Source: Rhizoctonia solani (lineage: Eukaryota > Basidiomycota > Agaricomycetes > Cantharellales > Ceratobasidiaceae). Taken from it: DNA of 64,000 nucleotides. The position numbers and the translations under genes were made by a program. Where the stretch lies: assembly GCF_016906535.1 (NCBI RefSeq), contig NC_057371.1, forward strand, positions 2,790,001-2,854,000, given 5' to 3'. Under the pieces are notes generated by a model. That model searched no databases. It was not told the DNA's origin and saw only the letters and a program-made list of their open reading frames with translations. Shown one piece after another: positions 37,515-49,441 of this stretch (positions are counted from its first letter, which is position 1; every line of letters begins with the position of its first letter).

Positions 37515-38404
37515 CCTACAGGGTCGCTTTACTCCCAGGTCACTTTGAGCTGTAATAGTGTTGGAGGTAGGAACAGGCAGGAAGATCTCCCATATATGCG
37601 TTGAAGAGGCGGGACAAGATATGGTTGTGCACGTGTAAATAGAATAAAAAAGAGTTCCAAAGAGTTGTTTCGAGCATCACTGAGTTTATCAATACAAGAT
37701 GTGGGCAAGAAAGACACCTTTGGACACTGTATTCAAGCCAGAAAGAACCTCAGTAAGTTTAGTCTTGTCAATTGTGTATTTGAATTTTGGATGTTCGTCC
37801 AACCTGCAACAAGCCTATCTCAGGAAGCCAACTTGAATGATCGTATTTTAGCCTGTAGCTGACCACCTACCCAGGGCGATGGTGGTGTCGAATATCGTGC
37901 ACTTTTGAGCCGAGTTACCTTTGAACTTTGGAGAAAAAAATCTGAGCGTATAGTGTTGGTTGAGACAGCCTAGATAGTTGTCGTAGAGCCCAGACGAGAC
38001 GTGTGCAGCCAAAATCCAGAGTTATGTGGCACCTAGATTGCATCAAAGGTACCGGTTTTGCTTTGTCAAAGGGTGTGTGTAAGACCTGCCCGTGAGCTGC
38101 GAGACCAGTTCAGGTAAATAGAAATCAAGTGTAATTATTCAGATACCACGCATTGGGCACTGATCAAAGTCGTATGACATATATTGATACAGGGGAGCGA
38201 ATATACGGATTTGGGCGTAGCACTAGTCGTAGAAGACGGGTTAGCAGCGACAGACATAAAAGAACGTGCCAGAACAAGTGCCTGCAGGGAGCCGATCAAG
38301 CCCAAAGAGAGTTGCTGCCAGACGCGCCGAGCTGAGTCATGAGAAAAGTTACGTAAGGGTGCACAAATTGTTCTCTATCCCTGACACGACTCTAACGACG
38401 CGCG
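37515..38404. other. Intergenic region
   Basis: About 890 bases between the F-box gene and the ubiquitin protease. It should contain the promoter of the latter. I see no gene, repeat or RNA. Confidence 0.6.
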
Positions 38405-41400
38405 ATGCCATCTCCCAGCCCCGGATCCGGACTCAAACGCGCTCGAAGCGACACGGCGGGGAGCGGAACGACATCTCCAAAACGGGCGAATTCCGAGGTA
38501 GAAGTTGGACAAGACATTGGGGATGGCGGACATGCAACGCCGGACCTGGGCATCGACGAGTATATGAGACTGCAAGACGCGCACCAGGAGGAAGACATCG
38601 GACTCGCGAGCATCCCAGCGATGGAGAACGGAGATCACCTGACCGGGGCGGAGCAATTTACGATGGTGACCAATCTATGCAAGATGCCGCTCGAGACCGG
38701 TGCAACCTGGTACATTGTCTCCATCGACTGGATTCGCCGCTGGGAGGCTGCCACGGGCGCTACTCCTAGCAAGGATTACGCAAACATTACCATATCATCC
38801 CTCGGTCCTGTCGATAACTCGCCCATCGTCCATCCTGGTTCCCAGAGACTCCTACCGGATTTGGAACTCAACGCCGATTACCAGATTGTGCCAGATGCTG
38901 CGTGGGACAAATTCGTTCAGTGGTAAGTCCCATAGCATAGTGACTCGCTCAGAAATGCTCAAGCAGAACAGGTACGGCCAACCCCAGATTTCCCTTCCCC
39001 GCGAAGTGATTACCTACTCGAACGAAACCCGTGTCGAGGTCTACCCACCAGTATTCCGGGTCTATCCTCTGCTTCCCTCTACCCTCGCACCATCTCACGT
39101 AGAAATATCCTCACTCGACAATTTGTCTACGCTTGCAGCCCGTGCCGCAGCCAGTATACAACTCACCGACACCAACTATCGAGTATGGAACTTGCCTGCT
39201 ACCACCAACGTCGACAATGGTATTCGTCCTACTGATATCGTTCGAGGCTCTCTACTCCTTATACCCTCGGACTCAAAGGTTCGCATCTCCGACTTTATCA
39301 AGATCTCCGACATCCTCGCCGTTGAAACCCAGTACCAACCCGGAGTCTGGACTCTTGAAGCCGAGACTGTCGCTATCCTCTCCGATCCTACTTCTGATGA
39401 TGAGATAGCCCCGACGATGCGCCTGAACCTGGTCCACTCTTTGGCAAAGGTTCAGACTACTTTAGCAAACTCCAAGCATCTCAGGATGCGAACAAGAGCA
39501 AGACGGTCACCACCCCGAGCGCCATGTCGACTCTGAAAAGTACGCTTACGAGCACGTTTAGAGGCAAAAGCCCGGCCCCAGCGGTACAGCGAGGGACCAT
39601 GGGTTTACAAAATCTGTGAGTACTGGGTCGTTTATCAGATTGTTTCGAGTCTCCACCCCAATTCAAGTGCACATTCGCATTGCCCCTGGTATACGATGGA
39701 TATTCCATCTCATATTTTTATTCTGTTTGTCCTCATGCGGTGCGAACCTTGCTTCCTCCATCTAGCCGTTCTCCATTACCTTGTTTAACATGCGTTTTCG
39801 CGGGATTATTGCTCGGTATTACTCTAGGCAATTTCACTTTCCCGTTTCAATAATCAGCATGATGCCGACTTCCTTTCTCTTTGTACTTTTTGTTCATCGC
39901 ATATCCTACGCTAACCTACCCCGTTCCAGCGGCAATACTTGTTTTATGAATTCCGCGCTCCAGTGCCTGACCCATATTCCCGAACTCGAGGAATACTTCC
40001 TTTCCGGTCTTTATAAGCAAGAGCTCAACTACGATAACCCTCTCGGCATGCAGGGTCAGATTGCTAACGTCTTTGGCGCCCTTCTCCACCACCTATATCC
40101 ATCCCCCAACTCATCCGCCGAGCCTGCGACGAAGAGCTATGGGTGGGGCAACTCCACAAACTCGTATGCGCCAAGAGAGTTCAAACATACCTTGGGGAAA
40201 TTCGCTCCTGCGTTTTCAGGCTATCAACAGCATGATACCCAAGAGTTTCTCGGGTTTTTGTTGGATGGATTACACGAGGACTTGAATCGAGTGCTCAAGA
40301 AGCCATACGTCGAGAAACCCGAATGGCCAGAAGAAGGCGGTGACGAAAAGGCGGTCGCAAAGGAGACATGGGAAGGGTATAAGAAGCGAAACGATAGCAT
40401 AATCGTTGATCTCTTTCAGGGTATGTACAAGAGCACGCTTGTATGCCCCGAATGTAGCAAAGTGAGTTTAACCCTTTTACCTCGCGTGGTTTGTTCTCGC
40501 ATCAGGCTGGACAATGATTCGTGCACGTCTCGGTTGAAAGTACTCATTGCATTCCTCGTACAGATCTCAATCACATTCGATCCCTTTATGTATCTTACAC
40601 TTCCTCTGCCTGTCACGAAAACATGGCGGCACATCATTCACTGGGTTCCTTGGGATACGAGAAAACGTACGCTGGCTGTCGAAATCGAGGTTCCGAAGGA
40701 CTCGAGCTATGGATATCTGAAGAAGCTGTTCGCCAAATGGTTCGGGGTCGAGGCGGAAAATGTGAGTACTCCTGGTCTTTCTCCCGCCCGAGCTGCGTTC
40801 CTCTTCTGCTCAATCTGTGCCGTGGATACCTCTTTCCCAGCTCAGATTTGTTTCTTTATGCCTTCATCCAATGGTACAGTTACGAATTCTTTATCCCCCT
40901 CGAAGCTGCCCTATCACACCTCGCTTTCCAAGCGCTTCTCTGGCTCGTATATCGCCTTTCCTTTCTGCCTCGGCGATCCGTACGCTGTATGCGTCAAATC
41001 GACCCTTTTTATCACTACCTTCTATCACTTCCGGAGTAGGGCTCTATCTCCTGCGTGTTATCTAGTCAAAGATTCACGCATCTAGCGCATGATTTCGCGT
41101 ACGCTGGACCATGCACGCCACCCTGGCGGCGCCATCTGCCCACTCGGCTATTTTGATCTGTTGCAATCATTTACCCGCGAACTCGGTTTATGTTTATTCA
41201 ACTGAGCACTTTTCTTATTCAATAAATTTTTGCTTTGGCATAATTACTGATTAGTTTCGTTTTGCTCACTCGTTCGTAGCTCCTTGCGGCGGAAGTATGG
41301 TCGCATAAGTTCTACAAGTTTTACGACGACTATATGAATTTGACCGAACTCGCCGAGAAAGATACCCTAGTCGTATATGAACTTCCCGTTCCCGTGAAAT

Positions 41401-43205
41401 CTATCGCCAAACCTCCTCCTCAGACGTCCTCCTTTACGTTTGGCGCCAAACCAAAACCACCTCCCAAAACCGACCCGAACGCCCCATTCCTTCTACCTGT
41501 ATTCCACATCTCCGAGGCTCAACGCAGTACAGCGTTTGGCGTACCGTTCTTTGTGTTACTCACCCCGGCCGAAGCCAGTTCGCGCGAGGAGATCTACCGA
41601 GCTGTGGTTGAACGATGCGAAAGATGGACAAGAATAAGAGCAATTTGTGGAAATATCGTGGCCCTAGGTTGTCACTTAGCGAGGACGAAGATGGTGAAGG
41701 GGAGTTGGTTGAACAAATACCTCCCGAGGCGGACGAGGCGGACGAAGCTGTGACGGAGATCAGGCCAGAAGCCGACGAGATGAAGGTCGAGGTGGTTCGG
41801 GATGTGGAGATGCAACCTGCCCAGGAAATCGTGGCCAAGGAGGAAGCGTCTACGGAGCCCGCTCAGGATGACGGAAAACTCGCGCTCCTGCTGACCCGCA
41901 AGGGGAAGAGGACTTCGAGGTGATCGGTCCGCAAACTGAATTATTCGAGCTACGACTATTTAACTCGGTAACAGCGACTGGGATCGAAACAGGGTTCAAT
42001 ATGAATGCTTCTTCCGTTCGATGGGTTGACTGGAATACGCGTGAGCAGGCGGCAAAACCGGACCCAACTCTATCTGACCCCGAGAGCGAGGACGGCAGCG
42101 CAGTAATTGTCGAGAAGCTGTCCCAACCCACGCCGCTGGTCAAGCCCACCGACGCTCTTGTATGCCAGTGGTCATCGCCAATGCAGACACATTTCTTTGG
42201 CTCCGAGTCTTCGCTTTTCGACGAGTGGGAGGAGTTTGTACATCCAGAGGTTCAGGCGGTGCGGGATGCACAAATCAAATCTCGTTCCGGCAGGCGTTCC
42301 ATCGATCTCGAAGATTGTCTCGACGAGTTCACGAAGGAAGAGCAACTTGGCGAGGAAGACCTCTGGTATTGTCCTAGGTGCAAAAAGCATCAGCAAGCAA
42401 CCAAGAGATTCGAGCTCTGGTCCGTACCCGATATACTTGTCGTCCACCTCAAACGTTTCTCCAACGCCCGCGCCATGCGAGATAAGATCGATGCTCTCGT
42501 TGAGTTCCCGATCTCTGGACTTGATCTGAGTTCACGAGTTGGAGAGAGCGGTCAATCGGATGAATGCGTGTATGACTTATTTGCGGTTGATGAACATATG
42601 GGCGGTCTTGGTGGAGGTCACTATCGGGCATATGCGAAGAACTTGTCCGATGGCGAATGGTACCACTTTGACGACAGTTATGTCAGCAAGTCGAGCGCTG
42701 AAGACTCGGTCGTAAGTCCCTCACCCCCAATTGGATCAAAGTGTTCTTACGCTCAGCCTAGAATGCTAACGCATATTTGTTGTTCTACCGAAGACGCTCG
42801 TCGGATTCCAAGGCTGTGATCGAGAAGGTTCGTGCACGAGTTGACTCGAATCAGGAACCCGACTCCCAAAAGTCTATTGACATGGGAGGGCAGTCTGTCG
42901 TGCGCGTACCAGACGAAGCGGATCCCCCACCGTTCGAACTCTCAGACCTTGATGTTCTCGTTCCTCCATCTGCTTACGACCTACCCGAGTCTCAGGCTTC
43001 CTATGATCTCCCGGGGCCATACAGATCCAACCCTGGCGGCTCCGACGACGACCCCACCTTCACCACGCCATCACCAGTGACCACCGGCTCCGCTGGCGCC
43101 GAGTACGATTCACTTGAAGAGAAAGACCAAGATGGTGTAGAGAGGCTAGGAGGGGTCGCGGTCGAGGTTACGACCACCACGACCACGGAGAGGAAAGAGT
43201 TATAG
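38405..43205 (+). CDS. Ubiquitin-specific protease of the DUSP/UCH type (Ubp12/USP4-15 class), with apparent frame changes
   Basis: Exons are 38405-38922, 38972-39615, 39930-40461, 40564-40761, 41280-42711 and 42762-43205. A DUSP-like region lies near residues 75-170 ([14 protein letters not shown]). The UCH domain carries the Cys box [13 protein letters not shown], the [19 protein letters not shown] motif, two CxxC pairs (CPEC and CPRC) and the His box [14 protein letters not shown] followed by WYHFDDSYV. The enzyme removes ubiquitin from substrates. The reading frame must move by -1 three times to keep the homologous protein: near 39400, near 41635 and near 41878 (an AAAA run). Each is fixed by restoring one base. 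Introns of 314 and 518 nt are long for this genome. The gene is either an assembly with three single-base deletions or a decaying copy. Confidence 0.8.
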
Positions 43206-43361
43206 ACACCCAGATAGATTTTGGTGCTATTTTTTTTTACATACATAATATATTTAATTTGAATGATCTTTTTCCATATAAACATGACATGCATACCGAG
43301 TGGAAAGTTGAAACCTACACAGTACATGCTCACGTGATTGACGCGAATTTCTGTTCACCAT

Positions 43362-45055
43362 ATGTCGACTAAGACCACACTCACCGTTTTCACCTCTGCG
43401 TCTTCCATATGTAAAATACCAGAGAGGTTCAACACATGGCTTGGTGAGGTGCAAGTTGATCCGAATGTTCGTCGGACACTGCCGGACCAGATCACAGATA
43501 TGGTCGACGAAAGTCTGCATCTGCCCGCTTGGCTCTTTGACCCAGTGAATGCTCTCTACTATGGTGCTTCTCCCCGCTACTCACCTTAAATACCAGAATA
43601 GCCACTACTATCAAACGTTTGAATCGGTCTACCCTGGGCGACTCCATCGCTGGAACTTGAGACGCCCAGCTACGAACAGCGAGCCACAGAACGAGTCTAC
43701 TTCGAAGGACTTAGTTCACGCGCTTCATCACATCTTATACGTTCAGGATCGCCACGCCGTGCTATCCGGTTCTGAATGCCATAAGAAGATCCATAGCGAA
43801 TCCGACCTCCGTCAGCCACTGGATCGTCTAGCGGCCCATGTCTGGTGCACAGAGGTTGGAACGAGGGATGGGTTCTGTTTTCGGTAAGGTTATAACTTCT
43901 TGGCGGGGTAAATCATGTCACTAAATCACCTCCTCAATAGTTCGGAGTGCACAGTCAAACTACCCAACACAAATATTGTCCGCATAGCCGACTCGACCGT
44001 AGACTCGATATTGTTTCTTTTCAACCCTAATCCACAAAACTCCGGTAGCTTCAAAGTAATACCAACCCCTGTCCGAGCTGGTCTGACTTGCACAACGGAC
44101 ATGGTCGATACCCTGGAGCTTGTTCATTGGGTCACTGAATATAAAAAATCTGATTTAGCGGCGGTTCAGCGACAAGTGTACTATGGCATGGTCTCTAGTC
44201 TCTGGCAGCGCCGAGCACTGGGTCGCATGGAAGACTTCGTTTTTGGAGCGGCGCATAACGAACAAGACCTCATGGTCTATGCTGCTCGATGGGAGATGAT
44301 ACCCGTGGAACAATCAGGCGAAATTGCTCGGGACATCAATCATCCCGACACGCCAGCAGAGGGCCCGTCTAATTTTGCTACAACTCAACCCCGGCAGAGA
44401 ACATCCACAGACGTGCGACACTCCGCCCCTCCAGTGGTGTAAAAAAGCTGGCTAACTTATGTTTGAAATAGGTTTCGCTTCGTCTACAGAGCAAGGAGAC
44501 ATCAAACTCAGGGCTGGCGGGAGAATCACTTGTCAAGAGAGAATACAAGGCACTTGAACTACTTTTATTTCATATTTGTGAATAATTCTTCTGACGCAAG
44601 ATTCCCAGATTGTGGTATACGAGATTGCCACATATCAGACCGTTAACTTGAACCACATGATCCAATTCTATCTTTTAATGCGAGCATCGCGTCACTTGGC
44701 CAGGCAGTATCAAGAAGAAATTCTCCGGACCCCTTTCATCGATATCAAAGAGATGGCCGAGGAACAAGGACTTTACAATTGGTTTTCCCCACCGCGTCGC
44801 AAGGATACTACCAAGAGCCACTCGGGCTTAGGGAGTATCCACGAAGAGCCAGGTCCTTCGGGTGCCCAAGAGGCGATACTTGTAGCAGACCCACAGGATG
44901 AAGCTGAATGGAGAGCTGAATGGGATCTGGACCGGCGAAGGGCAATAGAAATATGCGGCGATGGGTCATTGAAGGGCCTAAAGGATAATACATCCGGTGG
45001 AACGGAAGCCGACTGGAACGATAGGATGTCTAGTTACCTTAGTAGCCTGTACTAA
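43362..45055 (+). CDS. Unrecognised multi-exon protein
   Basis: The ATG at 43362 starts MSTKTTLTVFTSASSICK. Coding segments follow at 43362-43562, about 43600-43883, 43941-44436, about 44472-44535 and 44609-45055. The splice 43883/43941 is clear; the join near 43562-43600 does not work with a standard intron, so a small frame error or an unusual intron is present there. The protein would be about 500 residues, acidic, without signal peptide or membrane segment, and ends ...MSSYLSSLY. I do not recognise a family. Confidence 0.5.
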
Positions 45056-46723
45056 ACCGTTAGCACCCACACCCGCCACCGGCGGGGAGGCGGCATTTTT
45101 GCCACGAGGTGTAAACATGTTACAACAGCATTGTAAATTGCACATGTATGTTAATGAGAGTCCAAAAGGGTATACTGAAAACCTCCTTGGCCGCCCTGGG
45201 GCTTACCTGGTACTTATTCATGGCAGTATCGTCAACACTTGTGATGTGCGGAGGTGTGTGAATGAAGGTTAAATAATATAAAAGGAACAAAGTAAATTAC
45301 AAAGGTGTGAATGCGTGCTAGGATAGGTACAACATGCAGAAGGGGCCGCCTGGGTCGCGTTGGCAATGCCGGCGGGAGAGACCGGTGGACTGAGACGCGA
45401 GGGAGGCTTGCCCCTGATCGTATGCCCGCCTCTGGGAGAGACACTGACACTGCAGGGAGGTTACTGGTAAACAAGGCCGTTTCCGTTGGTTTGCATCAGG
45501 TTTATGTCACACGAACTGGTGTACACACGAACTCGGCACCCGTGAATGCGGCACGAATGCCAGGCGGAGATACTGTTTATATCATATGGTTTATTCCATG
45601 TAAACAGACTTAGAGATGAACATTGACACTTGCTTACGCGACATATCCTGGGGGAAGATAGTCTGTTGTGATCGAGGCATTTGTCCGGTCTACGCGTGGG
45701 TCTTCTTTTGTCTGTGCATGTATTCATGGCGTCGAAACACGTGAACGGTATCCTCATATCTCTACGGGGTCCCGAAAATCTCGGGAGCGCTCCGAGACTC
45801 GCTATTGTCGGCGAGCACTCCGGAGCGTCTACTATGACGCTCACAAGTGCTCATGGAGTGCTCTCGAGTGCTCGCCAAGCAATCCGGATCCGTCGGATCC
45901 TAACAAGGAGGTTCCTAAAACCGGACACAGCACTTCAGCTGATTTTTTTCTGAGGCTGAACTGGCCGGTTGGACTTAGGAAAGGGTCAAGTCGGACTTAG
46001 ATAAGATGTAGATCACTCGCAGATTAGATTCAATAGATCAGGCAAGGCCAGGTTCAGAATGACACCGGTTATCTGGCCCAATCTTAGACTGATCTGACTC
46101 TTGTCGTACAGATTAGACATTTGAACGCCGCTGCTTGCCCGCGCACATTGTATCAGTTTAATCCACTGCATATATTCGCATATATTTGTATATTACACAA
46201 TCTTTCCTAATTTAGTCCCCATGTAAATCCCTTTGCTAAATCAGGACGCCTTTATGCTTCATTTTGCCGTGTGCGCGTTGTTTGTACCTATATTCAAATG
46301 AAAACATTTGGATAGCGCGACCCGCCCTTCAGCTTCTCCCTCCCACCACGACCACTTAGTTCGACTCGCGCTTGTGTTCTATTTAAATCACAAAACTTAT
46401 ATCAGCGTCAAAAGCAGTGCGGAAGAGAACGTTTCATCCCCCGTGCGTACCGCCTCCTAATCCCGGCGGCTTGGATTGGGGGAGAGGCATTAAGCATGGG
46501 CGCTCACAGAGCCTTTCTCGGGCTGTATATGGTCCTGCGCCGCCTCGGGATACTCGTGAGTGAAATGTATGCTATTGAAATCAACGCTCACCAAAGTTCC
46601 AGACCCTCGTGCTAACTCTGTATACCCCATGCCTGAGTCTTCTGCGTGGAGGCCTATGGTAGACATACCTTCGCCACGCGGTATTCCCTTGCGTGCGCCG
46701 GACGTTTCAAGTGGTAAGCACAA
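45056..46723. other. Intergenic region
   Basis: About 1.7 kb with no supported gene. Around 45815-45885 the octamer GAGTGCTC and its reverse complement GAGCACTC recur within a few dozen bases, together with short palindromes such as GGAGCGCTCC at 45784-45795. The function is unknown. Confidence 0.45.
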
Positions 46724-48120
46724 ATGGAACAAACTATGGGCGGCGTTTGCTCACCTTGCGTCATAGCAACACGCTCACAAGCAGTGGAGGAGTCTTACCT
46801 GAGCGACTCGGAGGAAGGTAAAGTGGCCAAAGTACTAAATAACGGCGCAGTACTCACGATGTATGCAGGATCTGATTCAAGCTCAGACTCGGACTCAAGC
46901 AGGAAAGATTCCGACTCGGGGGGCGAAGATTCCGGTCCGGATAAATTGGCTAGCGGGAGCGAGGATGAAGAATACGAAGGAGGCGGGGAGAATGAGAATG
47001 AGAATGGGGGTGTTCCCCCTGCTGCTACGCAAAGTGAGAAAGCATGTTGATAATTTCACAACTTACTGATATATCGTTGACGTAGAAAAGCAAAATCAAA
47101 AGTTATCAGTGGCTCAAAGAAAGGTAAAGGTGAAGGCGGAAGGATCGAAACTTATGACTTGCTCGATAATCAAACCAAAGATAATGTCAATCGAGCTGCT
47201 CTCCCAAGCAGAGAGGAGTGTCGCAATGGTCAGTGTTTAATTACCTGTGATTTTTCGGACGACTCACTTAGTATTAGACTCATACGCGCAACTCAATCAT
47301 GAGCCTGTGCGGTGGGAAGAAACAGATTAAATCATTAGCCGAACTCGAGCTCCAATATCAACCAGACAACGAACCGTTGTGGGTAGACAAGGCCGGCATT
47401 GTTGCGATGCACCCAGACCGTTTGTTTGAAGACAATATGCGTGGTTTTGGGCACCTTTTCGACGACATTGTGACCGATTCTTCATGCATGGCTCCTTCCC
47501 AGCAGTCGTTCTTGTCAACAGTTGATTCGTCCGTCTTTTGCTCCTGTTTAAATGCAGGTGTGTTTACAACGTTCAAGGATACCTGGAAGGCGATTCAAGA
47601 CGGGACCGGAGATGAGCGGGAAAAGAAGAAGAGGGCAAACTCGTGCAGATCATCAAGGAAGACAACGGTGAGTATATATTAACTCAAGATGATATAGCGG
47701 CTTACCTTTGCTAAAGAAAGCTGTAAATCGTCGTAATGCCCTTGAAAATACTGAGCTTGTATTTGATAATTTCCAGTTCCTTGTTGACGTTGGCTTTCAG
47801 TCGTCAGATTCTTCGGAAAAAGAATTGAGCGATGGAGAATGTGGAATGGTAAAGAACAAGGCAAGGAGCAAGAGGAAGAAGGCAAAGACAGTGAAAGAAC
47901 ATAGCTACCGGAGTGAAAAGGTGATTTGTGAAGATTTTTTCTGAAAGCTAATTATAAGCTGACTTTAAAATAGGCCACTCAGATCCTTGGCGCGCTGGAT
48001 GTCAAATATGGATTAATGAAGAAACAAAGCGGCAACTCACAATATGAGGTAGTCAAATACGTGAAGACGGACTTGGCAGTTCCAAAGCTCAGGACAAAGA
48101 ACCTCAAGATTTCAAAATGG
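46724..48120 (+). CDS. Unrecognised gene, probably truncated at its 3' end by repeats
   Basis: The ATG at 46724 opens a Ser/Asp/Glu-rich segment (to about 47030). Further open segments with plausible GT-AG borders follow at about 47086-47229, 47299-47670, 47700-47930 and 47975-48140. The middle segment around ELELQYQPDNEPLWVDKAG looks like a folded domain; the segment at 47840-47920 is Lys/Arg-rich and could be a nuclear-localisation region. The last readable frame (LGALDVKYGLMKKQSG) runs into a repeat at 48141. I cannot place it in a family. It may be transposon-derived, given its neighbours. Confidence 0.4.
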
Positions 48121-48140
48121 GCTATTTGCAAAAGAGGAAA

Positions 48141-48259
48141 AGGCTAGCCCTGGCCAAAGGTTGGGGCGTCACCTTGGCTAAACATAACCAACCACAATCA
48201 TACTGCCTATATCCAAACCTAAATTACTTACTTGTTAAGGGACTTAGGTTTTGTTTGAT
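48141..48259 (+). repeat. 119-bp direct repeat, left copy
   Basis: It starts AGGCTAGCCCTGGCC and ends GTTTTGTTTGAT. The same 119 bases occur, with a few mismatches, at 54899-55017 in the same orientation, flanking the Gypsy element at a distance of about 105 bp on each side. Confidence 0.9.
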
Positions 48260-48359
48260 GGTTAATAGACCTCAGATGGGCTGATCACCACTGGGACAGG
48301 TTGATCAGAGAAACTAGGTTGCTAGGTAGGCTTGGTCCCAACCTGGGTCCCAAACTGAG

Positions 48360-48364
48360 CCAGG
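48360..48364. repeat. Target-site duplication CCAGG, left
   Basis: CCAGG directly precedes the 5' LTR (which begins TGTTG), and CCAGG directly follows the 3' LTR at 54790-54794. Five bases is the usual target duplication for Ty3/Gypsy elements. Confidence 0.9.
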
Positions 48365-48936
48365 TGTTGTAGACACACTCGATACCTGGGAATTTATTCC
48401 CATTTTCTCGGATTTAAACGAAGGCAAACGGACAACATTTTCGATCACGTGACTTCGGCGCTTATATCATACGCTAAGCGCCGAGCCACGTCCCCTTCCG
48501 CGCTTACCTCAGCATACGTAGCCACCTCCACCTGATGACATCATTATGACACGTCAGTGACACGTATGCATGAGTAAAGCCGACTGCGGAGCGGGGTTCT
48601 TATTGGATTAGGTTTTGCATATTCTGTATTTGTAATTAGTCACTTCTGTAATATATAAGGAGGCCAACCGACCATGGTAACACCCAGGTCGATTACCTCT
48701 TGTCGCATCCTACATTGTACGAGGGCCTTACAGCCCAGTAAATTACTTAGATACACGCCTTAAGCGTTGTCCTCACTGTACATACATAGCTCACCGCCGC
48801 CTTATAGCGCGTGGTCGTTGTAGTTAGTTAGTTTGTCGTCGTAGGGTACTCTGTCACCGCCTTAAGCGGTTCCACTGTATTAGCCACACGGCCACAAGCG
48901 CCCGCACCCTCGACGTCCTTACAGACGTCTAGGACA
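48365..48936 (+). repeat. 5' LTR, 572 bp
   Basis: It begins TGTTGTAGACACACTC and ends GTCTAGGACA. It carries a TATA box at 48652-48659. It differs from the 3' LTR at base 4 (T versus C), in the AAACGAAGG/AAACAAAGG segment, and in TACTCTGTC/TACTCCGTC. Confidence 0.95.
48652..48659 (+). promoter_or_regulatory. TATA box in 5' LTR (TATATAAG)
   Basis: TATATAAG lies inside the LTR in the expected U3 position, upstream of the presumed R/U5 region. The same sequence is in the 3' LTR. It is a plausible promoter for the genomic transcript of the element. Confidence 0.6.
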
Positions 48937-49441
48937 CTAGGTAATCGACCTTAAGTCGGTTGCAAACCGTGCCCTACAAGCACACCCACTTAGCCACAAC
49001 AAACAAGAAGACCCCCTGTACTAGCACAAGGGAAAACAGGTGATCAAGCTCGCCTTTCGCTGTCAATAATCAAACCAGCGTTGGCTCCACCTAGTACCGA
49101 ATTGCTATAAGGCAGACGGGTTCTAATCGTCCGCATACCCACGGTTGCCGCACCTGTTACCAGCGACCTCAGACAGCAGATACACCCGCTTGCAGAGACG
49201 AGACCCTACATTACGCCCGTCCACGGCTGTAATTAGCGGCACTTACTGTCCAACGCTAGGTCGTTTGACGCAGAGGTTTAGCGTTCGCGTAACAAAGCGC
49301 TCATAAGTCCTGATATAGGCACTACCCGGCTACACAGCCCGCACTCCCCCTCACTCGCCCACCATTACTTCGCGCACTCCCACTCGCTCCTCCTCCCGTG
49401 CTTCCTCTCACGCTGGCCGCTCCTACCCGCCAACACATACC
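48937..49441. other. Element leader between 5' LTR and gag
   Basis: About 500 bases of untranslated leader. The primer-binding site should start just after 48936 (CTAGGTAATCGACC), but I cannot match it to a particular tRNA by eye. No coding sequence is evident. Confidence 0.6.

Noticed and set aside
39616..39929. A separate small gene in the long intron of the ubiquitin protease (frame around 39781)
   Set aside because: The frame simply reads through the intron into the UCH Cys-box exon; splicing 39615 to 39930 restores the conserved NLGNTCF motif.
45311..45613. A 100-codon plus-strand frame in the intergenic region
   Set aside because: Arg/Gly-rich composition without motif, splice context or conservation evidence; most likely chance.
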